Shown: piece after piece, positions 29,845-41,581 of the stretch | Position numbering within the stretch: position 1 is the first letter of the stretch | How the letters are laid out: every line of letters starts with the position of its first letter | Origin: Pinus tabuliformis | Taxonomy: Eukaryota; Streptophyta; Pinopsida; Pinales; Pinaceae | DNA length: 64,000 nt | Assembly: GCA_031772625.1 (NCBI GenBank) | Contig: CM062816.1 | Coordinates: 829,108,556-829,172,555 of the forward strand | Direction of reading: 5' to 3' | Notes under the pieces: model-generated | What the model was told of the DNA's origin: nothing | Databases searched by the model: none | The model's input: only the letters and a program-made list of their open reading frames with translations | Position numbers and translations under genes: made by a program

Positions 29845-29976
29845 TGGCAACTGAAAGCCCACTCGGAATTATCAAGCAGCGAGTGAAGGGATTGAACAAG
29901 GCCTTAAGAAAGCAAGAGCGGCAAAAAGAAATAAGTCACTTGCGAGCCCAGGAAGTAAGGCGAGGCAGGCTCTAAG
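29845..29976 (+). other. Short open frame, possible gene scrap
   Basis: ATG at 29845 opens 43 codons reading MATESPLGIIKQRVKGLNKA and a KQERQKEISHLRAQE stretch. This basic helical composition is unlike the surroundings. No family is recognised. Confidence 0.25.
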
Positions 29977-30288
29977 AGAAAGAGGGTTCCAAACAATTGC
30001 TTGACCCTTTTCATAAATCTTAATGACTAAGTGGTAATATTCCAGACCTCTTTTCCCTTACTACCTCCTTAGATTGTTCATTAGAACCATTTAAAGGGTA
30101 CTCAACTGGTTCAAACGAATCGACATAATATACTGGCTTGTCTCGCTAATAAACTAGGTTGTGCCCTTTATGATCCAACGTGAGTTCTATGATCCAATTA
30201 CAGATGCAATTACAATAGGTTGACTTTAACAGATGATTTCGAGAAAGTGATAGTTCCCCATGTTGACATAGTAGATTTCCCAGATACA

Positions 30289-30371
30289 ATCTCTTGTTGA
30301 CTATTTCTCTCTAATCTTTGAAACAACAACCTTCTTGTTGACTGTTTCTCTCTAATCTTTGAAACAACAAC
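30289..30371. repeat. Tandem duplication, about 42-bp unit
   Basis: CTTGTTGACT(A/G)TTTCTCTCTAATCTTTGAAACAACAACC occurs twice in a row. Confidence 0.85.
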
Positions 30372-30834
30372 CGATATCTTGATTTGTAATAATGTAATTT
30401 ATCACAAACGAAGTCTATAATTTGTTGGATTTAGGACTACCTTGTGTATTTCTCAAGTCTTATTTGGGCAACGTAAACTAATGGATATTCTAATTTGACT
30501 AAACAGATTGTATACCAAACTGTTGTGTGCAAGCAGTTTGGTATGATTGTATTTTTAAAATTTATTATATTGTGAACCTTTTAGTAAAGATAAGTTATTT
30601 AGCTTTGGTAATAAACAATCAACAACCAAAATACCAAGTTTGTGAATTTAACCTATCTAAGTTCAAGAACTTGCAAATTTAACTTCCCATATCCAATAAC
30701 TTGGGGCATCCCATATCCCTACAATTGTATAACTATTATAGCACCATCTGTTTCATTGATGCATACAGAGTAATGGGCTAGCTAGTAGCTTCACCACTAG
30801 GATGACATGTATTAATCATGTTTGCTTGCCTATA

Positions 30835-30921
30835 TCTAGGGTGTGTAATGTGGATGTCTCTTTATTCTATAATCATTACTAATTTGTCCAATGTGAATGT
30901 CCCTTTATTCTATATTCATTA
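30835..30921. repeat. Tandem repeat of about 45 bp, interrupted by the 30.9-34.3 kb element
   Basis: Units of AATGT(G)GATGTC(C/T)CTTTATTCTATA-TCATTACTAATTTGTCC lie before the left LTR. Another unit (ACTCTGTCCAATGTGAATGTCCC...) follows the right LTR at 34299-34345. The element inserted inside this array. Confidence 0.75.
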
Positions 30922-31555
30922 TGATCCGGATTTAAATAGGAACGCAATAAAATACAGAGATAACCATAAAGACAAATATGCAGCGGAAATAATACTTCAT
31001 TTCATTACTGTAGAATACTGAAATATGCTTACAAATAGAAATGGAAATAACCCAGCTAGGGCAATGGTAGCTTATCTCTGAGAAGAGATGTGTCGGCTAC
31101 ATGCCTCTGAACTGTTCTCCCCAAAACTGTGTTACAATGAGGCTCGAGGGCCTATTTATTGTTGAGAAACAATGGAAAACCCTTCACATTCCAAAACCTA
31201 ACCCTAGAAGATGAAACACCAAATTGTGGGCCCCGTTTTTGGGTAAGTTGGTACATCAACTTCCCGGGGTCGCGAATTGGTCGTACTATCTCCGTTTGAC
31301 ATGCATGATAGCCCGTTGGAAAGATCTCTCCGAGGACTACGACGGAAAAGACGATTTTTAGACAAAAAAATTGCTGGCGGTGGATTTCCCAAAAAACGTT
31401 GTTTAGGGCCTCAAAACGGCTCCGGAAGTTTAGGACCCGAAAAACTGCTAAAAATAGTAAACTGTGCTATAATTAAGGAAACAGAAAAACTGAAAGAGAC
31501 AGTTGTGGGGGTCCAAATGGGATAGGTGGGTGGCCACCAACATCCACCTGGATCA
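30922..31555 (-). repeat. 3' LTR of the TR-GAG-like element
   Basis: It pairs with 33660-34293 over its full 634 bases with a few per cent difference by eye. A TAATTATAGCAC-like promoter motif and CAATAAATAGG (minus, near 31150) are shared. Confidence 0.95.
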
Positions 31556-31900
31556 TTCCTCCCCCCTTAGGAAGCAATGGTCCCCATTGCGTTGAGTTCC
31601 TCCTTGAGATGAGGAAGCTTTGCTGAGTTGGGTCTCTGGTGAGCTGTTCTGCAATCTCTGATGTGTCCAGAAATGGTGGGGAGCATGGTCGACGACGGTC
31701 CACATTGAACACTCAGTGCAAGCGAAGGAATGGAGGAATGCTGTGCTTCAAAGCATTGTTTCCCGTAGCCTTGTTACTGGTGTAAGGACCATGTCGAAGT
31801 GGTCTGAGTTTCTGATGGGTTCTGGTAAGGCGCTCCCTCTGCAAATGTAGCCAAACTTTGTCGCCCACCTGAAACTTGTGTGGTACCCCTCGGGTAAGGA
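31473..31900 (-). pseudogene. Gypsy integrase C-terminal remnant, frameshifted
   Basis: Around 31880-31750 an unmarked minus frame reads FQVGDKVWLHLQRERL and HGPYTSNKATGNNA, the post-core G-D-x-V-x-L and G-P-Y modules. After a frame change MFNVDRRRPCSPPFLDTSE (31712 downward) continues it to the element's 3' end, reading into the polypurine tract and LTR. Confidence 0.8.
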
Positions 31901-32242
31901 GAAGTTGTTCCTATGTTCTGTCACGACTATATCCCTCTGTTGCTGCTGCTGTGTGGAGGAACCCTTCGCGGGGGTCATGGATGTAGCAACGATCTTCCCC
32001 TTACTTTGGGATAGAACTAGACAGAAAATAAATTTCCTAGTCTGTGAGATGAGCTTGCTGCCTTTCTTAGTAGTGATCAAAGAGGTGGCGGTAGGTGGGG
32101 CTACCTCCGGTATCCTGTATAATGAATTATCCAAAGAAATGATGACAGTGCGAGGCCTTGACTCATACACAGCATGTCGCCTCCACAAGTATGGCTGGCC
32201 TAATAGTACATCACAAACATCCAGAGGTGTAACATCACACAA
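31748..32242 (-). pseudogene. Protease C-terminal half joined to pol remnant
   Basis: The N-terminal part, PLDVCDVLLGQPYLWRRHAV then SLDNSLYRIPEV, completes the protease begun in the gag ORF. After that the frame continues through a QQQQQ stretch, and within it lies the integrase tail in another frame. The RT/RNase H/integrase-core deletion falls between about 32000 and 31890. Confidence 0.8.
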
Positions 32243-32338
32243 TACCTCGTCTGTGAAGGGCTTGATGCTGTAGGGAAAGCGGAACTGCTGGCGAACTTTG
32301 AGATCTCGTCCTTCATGAAGCTACCCGATACTGTACGG

Positions 32339-33616
32339 CTATGGGTTTGGTGTAGTCGGTAGGCCCAACCGCTTCACGACCTCTGCTGAAACGAGGTTCT
32401 TTTGGCTGCCACTGTCGACAATGAATTGCAGCGGCGAACCATTCACCCACATCTGTGAGTGGAAAAGACGCTCCCCCTCTTCTGGATCTGTAGGTTCATT
32501 ATTCTGGATCTTGGCAGTGGCAACAGTGGCACTGGGATCCGCATCAATGATCTGCTTCCCTTTTCCATTCCCCTTGTCGGGTTCTGGCTCAGGGTCGGAA
32601 CATGCATCTGATTCGGAAGCCTTCAACTCGGCCAGCAATTGCTTGGTCCGACACTCACTTGTGTTATGAGTGGGACTCTTGTGGAACTCACACCACTTTC
32701 TTGTGTCCTTCCTCGACTTCGTGGTGTTGTTCTTTTCTTGCGGCTTCGATGGTTTGTCTTGGGTCACCCCGCCTTGGCTTTGTCCTTTGAGCTTCGGATT
32801 TGCAGATCCAAAGTCTCGCTTCTTCTGTTTGAACTTTTGCTCGATTTTGACAGCATATTGGTATGTTGTGCTGAGTGAGGAGATATTCAAGAACCCCATC
32901 TCTTCCTGGATGTATCTGTGTAGGCAGCCACGGTATTTGAGTACCAGATGCAGCTCAAAATCTTTGATACCCAACTGTGTGCAAAGGGTATGAAAAATTT
33001 TTGTGAACTCCGGCACATCTTGGTCTCGTCCCTGCCGCAGTGTCGTCCATTTGATGTAAATGTCCTCATAGCTTCCGACAGGGTAGTACTGCTCCTTGAT
33101 GGCATCCCGGAAGTCATTCCAAGTGGGTGTGGCTGAAAATAGTGAGCCTGTACTTTCATCCTTCTGCTCGCAGTAGGTTTCCCACCAGTCCTTGACGTGG
33201 GGGGCTGCTTTGAGAAGAGCGAAAACAATCTTTTCCCGATTTGAAAATTCATGAACAGAAAAATACCCATCTAGTAGATTTAACCATTTATCTACGGCAT
33301 CTGCGTCTATTTGACCCTCGAATATGGGGATTTCAAAATTAACTTGTACCTTGAAGAGTGTGGCATTTCCAGAGTCGCTGTTGGAAGCCGATGCGTCGCC
33401 TCTGTGTAGCCGCTGAAGGATCTGCGCAAAGCTATCCATCATCGCGTTCCTTTGCCGCTCGAGCGCTTCTTCGAGCAAGATTTTGATAGGATCTCCTGCC
33501 CCCTCGTCTTTCTTCTCATCCGCCATGGGAGGCCGTTGGGATTTGCGAGGCTGGTCTTGCAAAGGTTCGACCAGTTCAAGCCCTAACTCCTTATATCCCG
33601 ACCTCGTTGGGGACAT
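32339..33616 (-). CDS. Gag-protease polyprotein of the TR-GAG-like element
   Basis: The frame is open for 425 codons from MSPTRSGYKELG, starting about 25 bases after the primer-binding site; an alternative start is the ATG at 33526 (MADEKKDEG). It contains a capsid core (VDKWLNLLDGYF, then KIVFALLKAAPHVKDWW, then FRDAIKEQYYPVGSYEDIY), a zinc-binding stretch with WCEFHKSPTHNTSEC, an acidic linker, and the protease start FIVDSGSQKNLVS with D-S-G intact. The frame ends just after LGLPTTPNP, and the protease resumes at 32242 in another frame, so the protease itself is split. The long open gag suggests relatively recent activity. Confidence 0.9.
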   Translation of the reverse strand: MSPTRSGYKELGLELVEPLQDQPRKSQRPPMADEKKDEGAGDPIKILLEEALERQRNAMMDSFAQILQRLHRGDASASNSDSGNATLFKVQVNFEIPIFEGQIDADAVDKWLNLLDGYFSVHEFSNREKIVFALLKAAPHVKDWWETYCEQKDESTGSLFSATPTWNDFRDAIKEQYYPVGSYEDIYIKWTTLRQGRDQDVPEFTKIFHTLCTQLGIKDFELHLVLKYRGCLHRYIQEEMGFLNISSLSTTYQYAVKIEQKFKQKKRDFGSANPKLKGQSQGGVTQDKPSKPQEKNNTTKSRKDTRKWCEFHKSPTHNTSECRTKQLLAELKASESDACSDPEPEPDKGNGKGKQIIDADPSATVATAKIQNNEPTDPEEGERLFHSQMWVNGSPLQFIVDSGSQKNLVSAEVVKRLGLPTTPNP

Positions 33617-33639
33617 GCAAATAAAAACAGAGAAAAAAA

Positions 33640-33659
33640 GCAGACCGCTCTGATACCAC
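33640..33659 (-). other. Primer-binding site, tRNA-iMet type
   Basis: TGGTATCAGAGCGG on the minus strand, one base inside the 5' LTR (33660-34293), matches the initiator-Met site of plant LTR elements. Confidence 0.9.
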
Positions 33660-34293
33660 TGATCCGAACTTAAGCAGGAACGCAATAGATTACAGAGATA
33701 ACCATAAATACAAATATGCAACGGAAATAATACTTCATTTCATTACTGTAGAATACTGAAATATGCTTACAAATATAAATGGAAATAACCCAGCTAGGGC
33801 AATGGTAGCTTATCTCTGAGAAGAGATGTGTCGGCTACATGCCTCTGAACTGTTCTCCCAAAAACTGTGTTACAATGAGGCTTGAGGGCCTATTTATTGT
33901 TGAGAAACAATGGAAAACCCTTCACATTCCAAAACCTAACCCTAGAAGATGAAACACCAAATTGTGGGCCCCGTTTTTGGGTAAGTTGGTACATCAACTT
34001 CCCGGGGTCGCGAATTGGTCGTACTATCTCTGTTTGACGCGCATGATAGCCCGTTGGAAAGATCTCTCCGAGGACTACAACAAAAAAGATGATTTTTAGA
34101 TATAAAAGTTGTTGGAGGTGGATTTCCCAAAAAACTTCGTTTAGGGCCTCAAAACGGCTCCGGAAGTTTAGGACCCGAAAAACTGCTAAAAATAGTAAAC
34201 TGTGCTATAATTAAGGAAACAGAAAAACTGAAAGAGATAGTTGTGGGGGTCCAAATGGGATAGGTGGGTGGCCACCAACATCCACCTAGATCA
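33660..34293 (-). repeat. 5' LTR of the TR-GAG-like element
   Basis: It is the partner of 30922-31555 and is followed by the target duplication CATTA. The left and right copies differ most near the primer-proximal end. Confidence 0.95.
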
Positions 34294-34345
34294 CATTACT
34301 ACTCTGTCCAATGTGAATGTCCCTTTATTCCATATTCATTGCTAC

Positions 34346-36194
34346 TTTGTTAATGAAACCTTTACGGGGCATCCACTCCATGTTTCACATCGTTGTACAC
34401 TACCAGAATAACAGAAGTCATGTAATGGGCATTGATCCTTCTTACATTTTGCATTTTTCATGAGGCTTCAATTGTGATTTTCATCATAAAGTCATTTTGT
34501 CAAATTCAATCTTGGTATGTACTTTGGGGGCATGCTACTAAGATTATTGTTTAGTTTATACATAGAAGCAAATGGCCTTGGATCAACTGGGGTTGCAATA
34601 TATAATTATAAGATGAACTACATGCCTATTTTGATCAACTACATGCATGGTTTCATATTTTTATTTCGTATATATAGTCTTCAATCATTGATCGTTTTTA
34701 GATTGAACACTTGAATCATGCAATTATCTGTATAGTAATAAGCATTAATACTTTCATTTAGTTCTTCTATCATGAGCATCCATAGAAAAGTGGGTTGAGC
34801 TTTATGGAAATAGGGGCATTGATTTTTACTCAACGCATCCAGGTTGGGCAGCAAAACTCAACCCATCTAGTTTGGGCAGAAAAACTATATGGGGAAGAGG
34901 CTAAAAACTTCAACTTGCAAAACGACCCAATAAGAATAATTTACATGGGTGTCGACCAATTTAATTCTCAAAGTGACATACAGACATATTTCAAGACTCA
35001 CCTCCATTCGCATCCACTGAGAGAATGCAAGCCTAATTTACATGGGTGTTGACTAAGGGTGGTTTTAACTTGTCTGTCTATCGATAAGTGTATTTGTAAT
35101 TTTACATACAAAAGAATAGCGTTTCAAAGGCGTTTTTCCGAGCTGCAAAGTTTTCTATGCCTCTCAAGTGGAATGGAACCAATACTACTCTATGCCTCCC
35201 AGGCAAAATGGAACGGGTACTACTCCCCTCAAGTGAGGGACTAGTACTACTCCCGCTCAAGGCAAGGACTAGCTGCCATGAAACCTCCCTTGTTTTAGAT
35301 ATGTGATAATGTGATATAATCTATAATCATTTTATCGATACATTATTTTGTAATGTTTTTTTTATTAGTGTGCACTTCAACTTTTGTAGTCTACTATGTG
35401 TGTTTAAGTTTTTGTAGTTTATTAGTAGTGATTCAATTGATCAACGAAATCTAAATCTTAATATACATTATATTTTATGTTTAAATACTTATGATCTAAT
35501 GGGATATGTCAAATAAAGAATATCACCCCATTGTCGATATATTTCCAAATCTATTAATATTATTTTTATGTATTATATGTACATTAACATATTTTTGAAT
35601 GATTATCGAATGAGGGGCTTGCTATGAGACATGGGAACATTTAGTTCTCGGTCGTCTTGTTGGGAAACAAATTAGTTTGGGTTCTTTCCTATGGAGTTTT
35701 TTTGGATCTAGTTTTTTGTCCTGTGATTTATTTTACATTCTATGAATTTCGAGAATGTTAGATGCATTGATATTATACACTTTTACATACATGGAGTGAT
35801 TTCTGAGATTTTCTTTGTTTGGGGCATCGACATGTTGGCCACTGATGTATGGTTTTGACACCATTTTGCTGATATTTTGTAAGCATGATTTTTGATAATA
35901 GAAATTGTTGATTTTTCCAAAATAAATCCAAATAATTGTGTTTTTAAAAGAGGAGAGGTATATTTTTTGAATGGTTTATGAATAATTATGTCTATAGGCA
36001 TGTTTATTTTGGAATAGGGTTTCCATAGTTTCAATTTAATTATCAATCATTATCGAGTGGACGGTTACAAAGATTTAACCTCAATGAAATATTTTAGATA
36101 TTATTAGAAATAATCATAGATCAAAGGTTCATATTTCTCTCAAAAGTGGTTATGCACTTTCTTCCTTTTTAATTAAATTGAGTAATTAAAAAAA
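34346..36194. other. Unassigned sequence, no gene seen
   Basis: It is mostly AT-rich. A short duplication of ATGCCTC(T/C)CA(A/G)G...AATGGAAC and TACTACTCCC motifs occurs at 35155-35265. Open frames at 34795-35052 and 35783-36046 show no domain. Confidence 0.3.
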
Positions 36195-36659
36195 TGATCT
36201 CGATTGGATCATTATATTATTTTTCATTCATCTTGGTGCTTTTAGAGTCGAAAAAGTCGAGGAATCAATGCACATGACCATTTTTTTGGTGGTCCCAGTT
36301 TGCAAAATTTCAAGTCAAAAACTTCAAGAGTCATTTTGAAGCCTTAAATGGACAATTTTTGTGTTTTTATCCTAGATTCCATAATGTACATATTGATACC
36401 TTTCCAACAACACAAGAATCGGAGCTCGTACAAGTAAGTTATGCCTCTTGAAAGTTGAATTATTAAAATTAACCACCATAATTCGAGAGGATGCCATGCC
36501 AACCCCCATTATTAGTGGAAAAGGGGCTAGCTACATGTACATGATGAATATTCTAGAAGATTCAATATTGTAACTCTAGTTAAGGGTTGAAAGAGTCAAA
36601 TCTAACCACTAGTACTCTATCAGGTTGTGTAATAATTGTACCACTAGGAGGAAAAGGGG
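36195..36659 (+). repeat. Left part of a gypsy LTR split by the SIRE-like element
   Basis: It starts TGATCTCGATTGG and is homologous to 5061-5549. The homologous copy continues through GGAGGAAAAGGGG-TTCCATT without interruption, whereas here the copia element intervenes after AGGGG. No gag-pol belonging to it was found, so it looks like a solo LTR. Confidence 0.8.
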
Positions 36660-38874
36660 TGTTGGCATTATGATACAAGTGTTGTCCTTGATGGAAATTC
36701 ACTTACAGGCCAGCTCAGATTTGATAAAAGGAAACTCATAGTGTAACAGACCAATTCAGAGGTAACATGGCATTGGTACAGAAGAACAAGAAGTTGGAAC
36801 AAAGATCTACTGATCAGATTCAAGAAGTTGAAGAAAAAGGACATTTTCAAATATGTAAAGTTGTATACGCGGGTTCACTGTACAAAAATATAATATACGT
36901 ATGCACGCACTTTCACAAGAGGAAAAGCGTGTATGGATTGGAAAATCAAGGAAATTCAATTTTAAAGAATACCAAGGGTTAATACCATGGTATTAGCCCA
37001 CAATATTGAGCGGAGTAACGATTATTTGATCCCTTCTAAGAATACCACCGGTTCTTAGCGTTGTTTTGGTTTGAGGTATTGAGAAAGGCTAAAACTATAT
37101 AAGCAGGAAAAGATCAAAGGGATATGTGCACAAGTAATGAATATCTTATGAAGTGTTAGATCAAAAGCAAATATGCATGTTATGGGTTTCTGATGCTTTT
37201 CTTGATCTGGACTAAGTATGCACCTGAGTGTTTTTTTTATGATGGATGAGATCTAATGATGGATCAAGATCATAATGACTTATCATTATGTGATCTGATA
37301 ATGGATAGGCTAGATCTGAGTGATAACAAATGTTTTATCTTGTAAATGCTATGATATGGGTATATCTGAAGTTTGGAATAGTTGTGAAGTTATAAGTTTG
37401 TATTTGTAGATCTATATGTTGGTTCTCCATGGTGAAGGTGCTTATACATGCAAGTTATACTCTTCTAAGTAGTGTATGCAAAAGAAAAGCCTATTGTTCA
37501 GAAATGATTGATCTATCTTATCAGTGTTGTTGTTTTACTACTATTTGTCAATGAAATCTTCTTAGATTTGAAAGTAGAACTGAATGCATAAAGAGTTTGT
37601 GTCTGATTGATTGATTAATTAAGTGATAAGGGTTATCTTTGTTGTTGACTATCTAGATCTCTGTAATTGACACTAGATGTTTAGAATATTCCTGGTTGGT
37701 ACAGATTTGATTCATAAATTTTGATGATTCAGTAGTTTTAAAGGTATACGCAGGTTTGGTTAAAGAAAGTAGCATATACACGTAGGTTGGTTTCATTGAA
37801 GTAGTGTATACACTCTGAGATATGATTTTTGAAGTTGCAGTTGGTTCTGGTTGTTGATGCAGTGTTCTGGGTTCAGATCTGTGTACTGGTTACAATGATC
37901 TATCTGTTCCATTTGATTGATTGAATTTTGATGAAGTATTGGTTGATTGAGTTTTCAATGATTGATTGATTTAGTTGTGGTTGATTCAAAGATTGATGAT
38001 TGGGTTTCAGTTATATTAGAGATTGATGATTGGGTTTTAGTGATTGTTTGATGCAGATGTATTTGATGGTTGTATTACAATTGTGATTTTGAACTTCAAT
38101 GTTACAAATGGGTCCAATATGAAAATTGGATGAAATGTGGGCTTCATATTGTGTTTTTGTGTACCAGGAGTATCCAGTCTGAAAATTTATGAAACTTGGT
38201 CCCTGGAGTATACTGAGGGTTGGAGCCTTCAGTGAGGAAGTCGAAGCTTCCTTCCAGTAGTGGCCGGTGATTTGATCAAAGGGTTGGAGCTCCCTTCCAG
38301 TAGCAGTTGGAGAACGAGTGAAAGTTGTAGCCTTGTGTAGGTCAGCACCTATGTACTAGTAAACATATCGGCTAGTACAAGAGATAGGGGGTTGTAGCTC
38401 CCTTCCAGTAAAAGCTGGAGAACGAGAGAAGGTTGTATCCTTTTGCAGGTGGGTGTCTGCGTACTGGTATGAGTTTCAACTAGTACAAGATTGTAAACAC
38501 ATTATTCTTTATATTAAAAGAAGACAGAGACAACAACAACAAGTGGTTTTTCTCCTGCATTGGGTTTCCACCTTAAATCTTGGTGTTCATGTATGTTTTT
38601 TATGTGTGATGGTTTATTCTATTATTACTACACATGGTTATTGTCTAATGTTTAATAAAGTACCGATGTACTGATTAAAGGTCAACATATGATGAATTAA
38701 CTGAATCATAAGTTCACTAGATATACACTGGTTTCCTTAAGAACAATTGGGTGCACACACGAGTTCCCTTCGCTTAAGTAGTGTATATAAATATGATTAT
38801 GGAAATGAAAATTTTATTGATTTGAAAATACTGATTCACCCCCCCCCCCCCCCCTCTCAGTATTATTCCCAACA
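36660..38874 (+). repeat. 5' LTR of the SIRE-like copia element
   Basis: It pairs with 50336-52503. A CTATATAAG box lies at 37095-37103. An internal 115-bp duplication around CTCCCTTCCAGTA...GGAGAACGAG occurs at about 38275-38490. A 16-base C run (38839-38854) near its end is only 7 C in the other LTR. Confidence 0.95.
37095..37103 (+). promoter_or_regulatory. LTR TATA box
   Basis: CTATATAAG is conserved in both LTRs (also 50739-50747), placed about 440 bases into the LTR. Confidence 0.6.
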
Positions 38875-38890
38875 ATTGGTATCATAGCAA
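38875..38890 (+). other. Primer-binding site, tRNA-iMet type
   Basis: TTGGTATCATAGCAAG directly follows the 5' LTR. The consensus has CAGAGC, so one G is changed to T. Confidence 0.9.
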
Positions 38891-38934
38891 GTGCTTCAGA
38901 AGAAGCTTGATCACATGAAGGGAGATCTTTCAAG

Positions 38935-40748
38935 ATGAACAATCACAAAGGCATGGGATCTATCAGACCACAAATCTTCAATGGGAACAACTTGGTATAT
39001 CTGAAAATAAGAACCAGAGCCTATCTTCAATCGCTTGGAGCCGATGTTTGGGAAATTGTGGAAGTAGGATATCAATTTCCAGCAGCAATACCTACAGATT
39101 CAACATGTAAGAAGATATACAAAACCAATGCCAAAGCAGTCAATACTTTATTGGGAAGTCTATTAGAATTAGAATTCGTCAAAGTCATGTAGCTCAAGAC
39201 AACCAAAGAGTTATGGGAAAAAATCATTCAGATCTACGAAGAAGATTCCCAGGTAAAATGTGATAAGCTCCAAACTCTCAGAATTCAGTATGAAAATCTT
39301 AAGATGCATAGTGATGAAATTATTGCTAGTTACTTTTTACGTGTAGATGAGATTGTTAATTGTATGAAGAATTTGGGTGAAGAAATAAAGGAGGCTACTT
39401 TAGTAGAGAAAATTTTAAGATCTTTGTCTTCTAAATTTGAGTCAAAAGTATCTACCATAGAAGAAAAGCAGGATCTTCAATCTATTACTGTGGTTCAACT
39501 TCATGGAATTCTAACTGCCTTTGAAATGAGGAAAGGAGGTCCATCAGATATGAGAGAAGCTGCTTTCAAAGCTTCAGCAAAGGGAAAAGAAAAGGAAGAG
39601 CACAATGAATCAAGATATATTTCAGAAGAAGAAGATGAGGCAAACTTTGTCAAGAAGCTTCAACGAGGTTCCGGAAGATTCAGAGGTAAGCTACCATTCA
39701 AATGCTTTGCTTGTGGTAGAGTCGACCATTATGCTGCCAAATGTCCTCATAAAGATAAATATGAAAAGGGAAAGGAATATGAAAAAGGCAATAGAAAACA
39801 GGTTGTTAATAGAAGAAGTTACTATACCCATGAAGATAGTGATGGATTATCTAATAGTGATGAAGATGAAACTGAACAAGATTATAAACTACTCATGGCT
39901 TATGAAAATGATGATTTTTTGGATGCCTTAGAAGAGGAATACTTTCTTGAAGAAATCACAAAACTCAAAATCTGTTTAGAAGAAAAGAATATGATCATAG
40001 ACACGTTGACACATCAACTCACTGAAAGAGAAAAGCACAATGAAAACTAGAATGTGAAGTTGTGAGTCTAAGAAAAGAACTTGAGAAGACAAAATCTCTT
40101 AATCTTAGATTTTCTGAAGGATCAGAAACTTTAAATGAAATCATCAAAGTTCAACGTTATCTTATAAAGATAGGTATTGGATATACTAAAGAATCATCCC
40201 AATCACAAAAGTTGTTAGCCTCCACCAACAGCTATCTTGATGCAACAAAGACCAGTGAACAGTATGTCAATCGTCAGCGAAATCATAAAAGTAATCATCC
40301 GGTAAATCATGCTCAATTTATTCCGAGAATGAACATCAACAAAAGCATCAACCAACAGGTAAACGATGCCAAAATATTCTATGATCACAGAAAATTCTTT
40401 AATAGACAATGTTTTTCATGCCATAACTTTGGGCATAAGGCTGCTCAATGTGTTGTTTACAAAACCATCATGACTAGAGAAGCACGAAATCAAAGGAGAA
40501 TAACAGGAATCAAGAAAAGCTCCTATAATAACTTTTCTCCTCTTGAAGATGAAATTGAATGTTCGTTTTGTAATAATTTTTGTCATGAAGAATCTGAATG
40601 CAGGAGAAAATTTCGTCCAACTCTTCAAAAGGAGAAAACCTCATCAAATTCCAAGATATGGAGAAAGAAGGAATTTCAATCAGAAATATGTGGCATAACT
40701 ATGTTTGCACAAGGACAAGAGAATCAGTGGTACATTGACAACGGATGA
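38935..40748 (+). pseudogene. Copia gag and protease start, with stops and one frameshift
   Basis: MNNHKGMGSIRPQIFNGNN opens the frame. A TAG at 39190 interrupts it, but the same frame continues to 40050 through a UBN2/retrotran_gag-type capsid (SYFLRVDEIVNCMKNLGEEI) and a CCHC knuckle CFACGRVDHYAAKC. After a frame change, 40062-40748 carries a second knuckle CFSCHNFGHKAAQC and a third C-x2-C motif. The frame stops at the protease active site: WYIDNG, stop, SKHM, where the family has W-Y-I-D-S-G-C-S-x-H-M. Both the serine and the next residue of the motif are lost. Confidence 0.9.
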
Positions 40749-41581
40749 TCCAAACACATGAGAGGTGATAAAGAGAAACTTAATTCATATAATTCTTTAG
40801 AAAAGGAAAAGAATGTCTCCTTTGGAATTGACATACCAGTTGTCATTAAAGGTAAAGGTTTTTTTATTTGAAAGAAAAGGTTAAAGCTGGAAATCTCATG
40901 TATGTTGATGGTTTAAAAATAACTTGTTGGGTTTCATTCAAATATGTGATCAACGAAATGAAGTTGTGTTTCGATCAAATGGATGTGTGGTTTGTGAGCT
41001 TGATATAGGAAAGACCATAATCAACGGTACACGAACTCCAACCAATCTATACATATTGAATGGAGGACAAAAACTATTCTATCTAAGTACAACATATGAA
41101 AATTGGTTATGGCACAGGAGATTGGGGCATCTAAGTTTTTCTGAAATAAGAAAAGCATGCAGACTCAAGGTGGTATGTGATATTCCAGATATTAGCATCC
41201 CATAAAATACCATTTGCAAACCATGTCAAGTCGGTAAGCAAACCAAAGTTCATTTCAATGAAAAATAATGATCAGCTAGTAAGCCTCTTGAACTCATCCA
41301 TACTGATTTTGTGGACCAACAAGGAAAAGGTCACCTCATGGAATAATTTATTTTATTCATTGACGATTTTTCTAGAATTTGCTGGATAGGTCTACTAAAG
41401 CATACAGATGAAGCATTTGAAAATTTTAAATCCTTCAAAGTTTTGGTTGAAAATGAATCAGGTCGAAAAATCAAATGTATTAGATCTGATCAACAGGGAG
41501 AAGTTCTTTGTTGCCATAACTCCTCAACAAAATGGTGTAGTAGAAATAATGAACAGAGCAGTTCAAAAAATGGCTTGAGTT
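40749..41581 (+). pseudogene. Copia protease to integrase N-terminal region, heavily frameshifted
   Basis: 40924-41205 encodes the pre-integrase domain with LWHRRLGHLSFSEIRKACRL. Downstream, pieces of the zinc-binding and catalytic core appear in changing frames (CQVGKQTKVHF, then FIDDFSRICWIGLLKH, then PQQNGVVEIMNRAVQ-like). The catalytic D-x-N-G-G region near 41490 is deleted or unreadable (IRSDQQGEVL). Confidence 0.85.

Larger units (their letters stand above)
30922..34293 (-). mobile_element. Gypsy TR-GAG-like deletion derivative with intact gag-protease ORF
   Basis: LTRs of 634 bp at 30922-31555 and 33660-34293 begin TGATCC and end GGATCA/AGATCA. They are flanked by identical CATTA duplications (30917-30921 and 34294-34298). 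On the minus strand the right LTR is followed by a TGGTATCAGAGCGG primer site, and an AAGGGGGGAGGAA polypurine tract precedes the left LTR. The 2.1 kb interior encodes gag and protease, then jumps to the integrase C-terminus. With RT, RNase H and the integrase core missing it must depend on a partner, but its gag-protease frame is open. Confidence 0.92.

Noticed and set aside
29663-29899. Minus-strand ORF with YIYIYIYIY stretch
   Set aside because: Translation of a (TA)n microsatellite.
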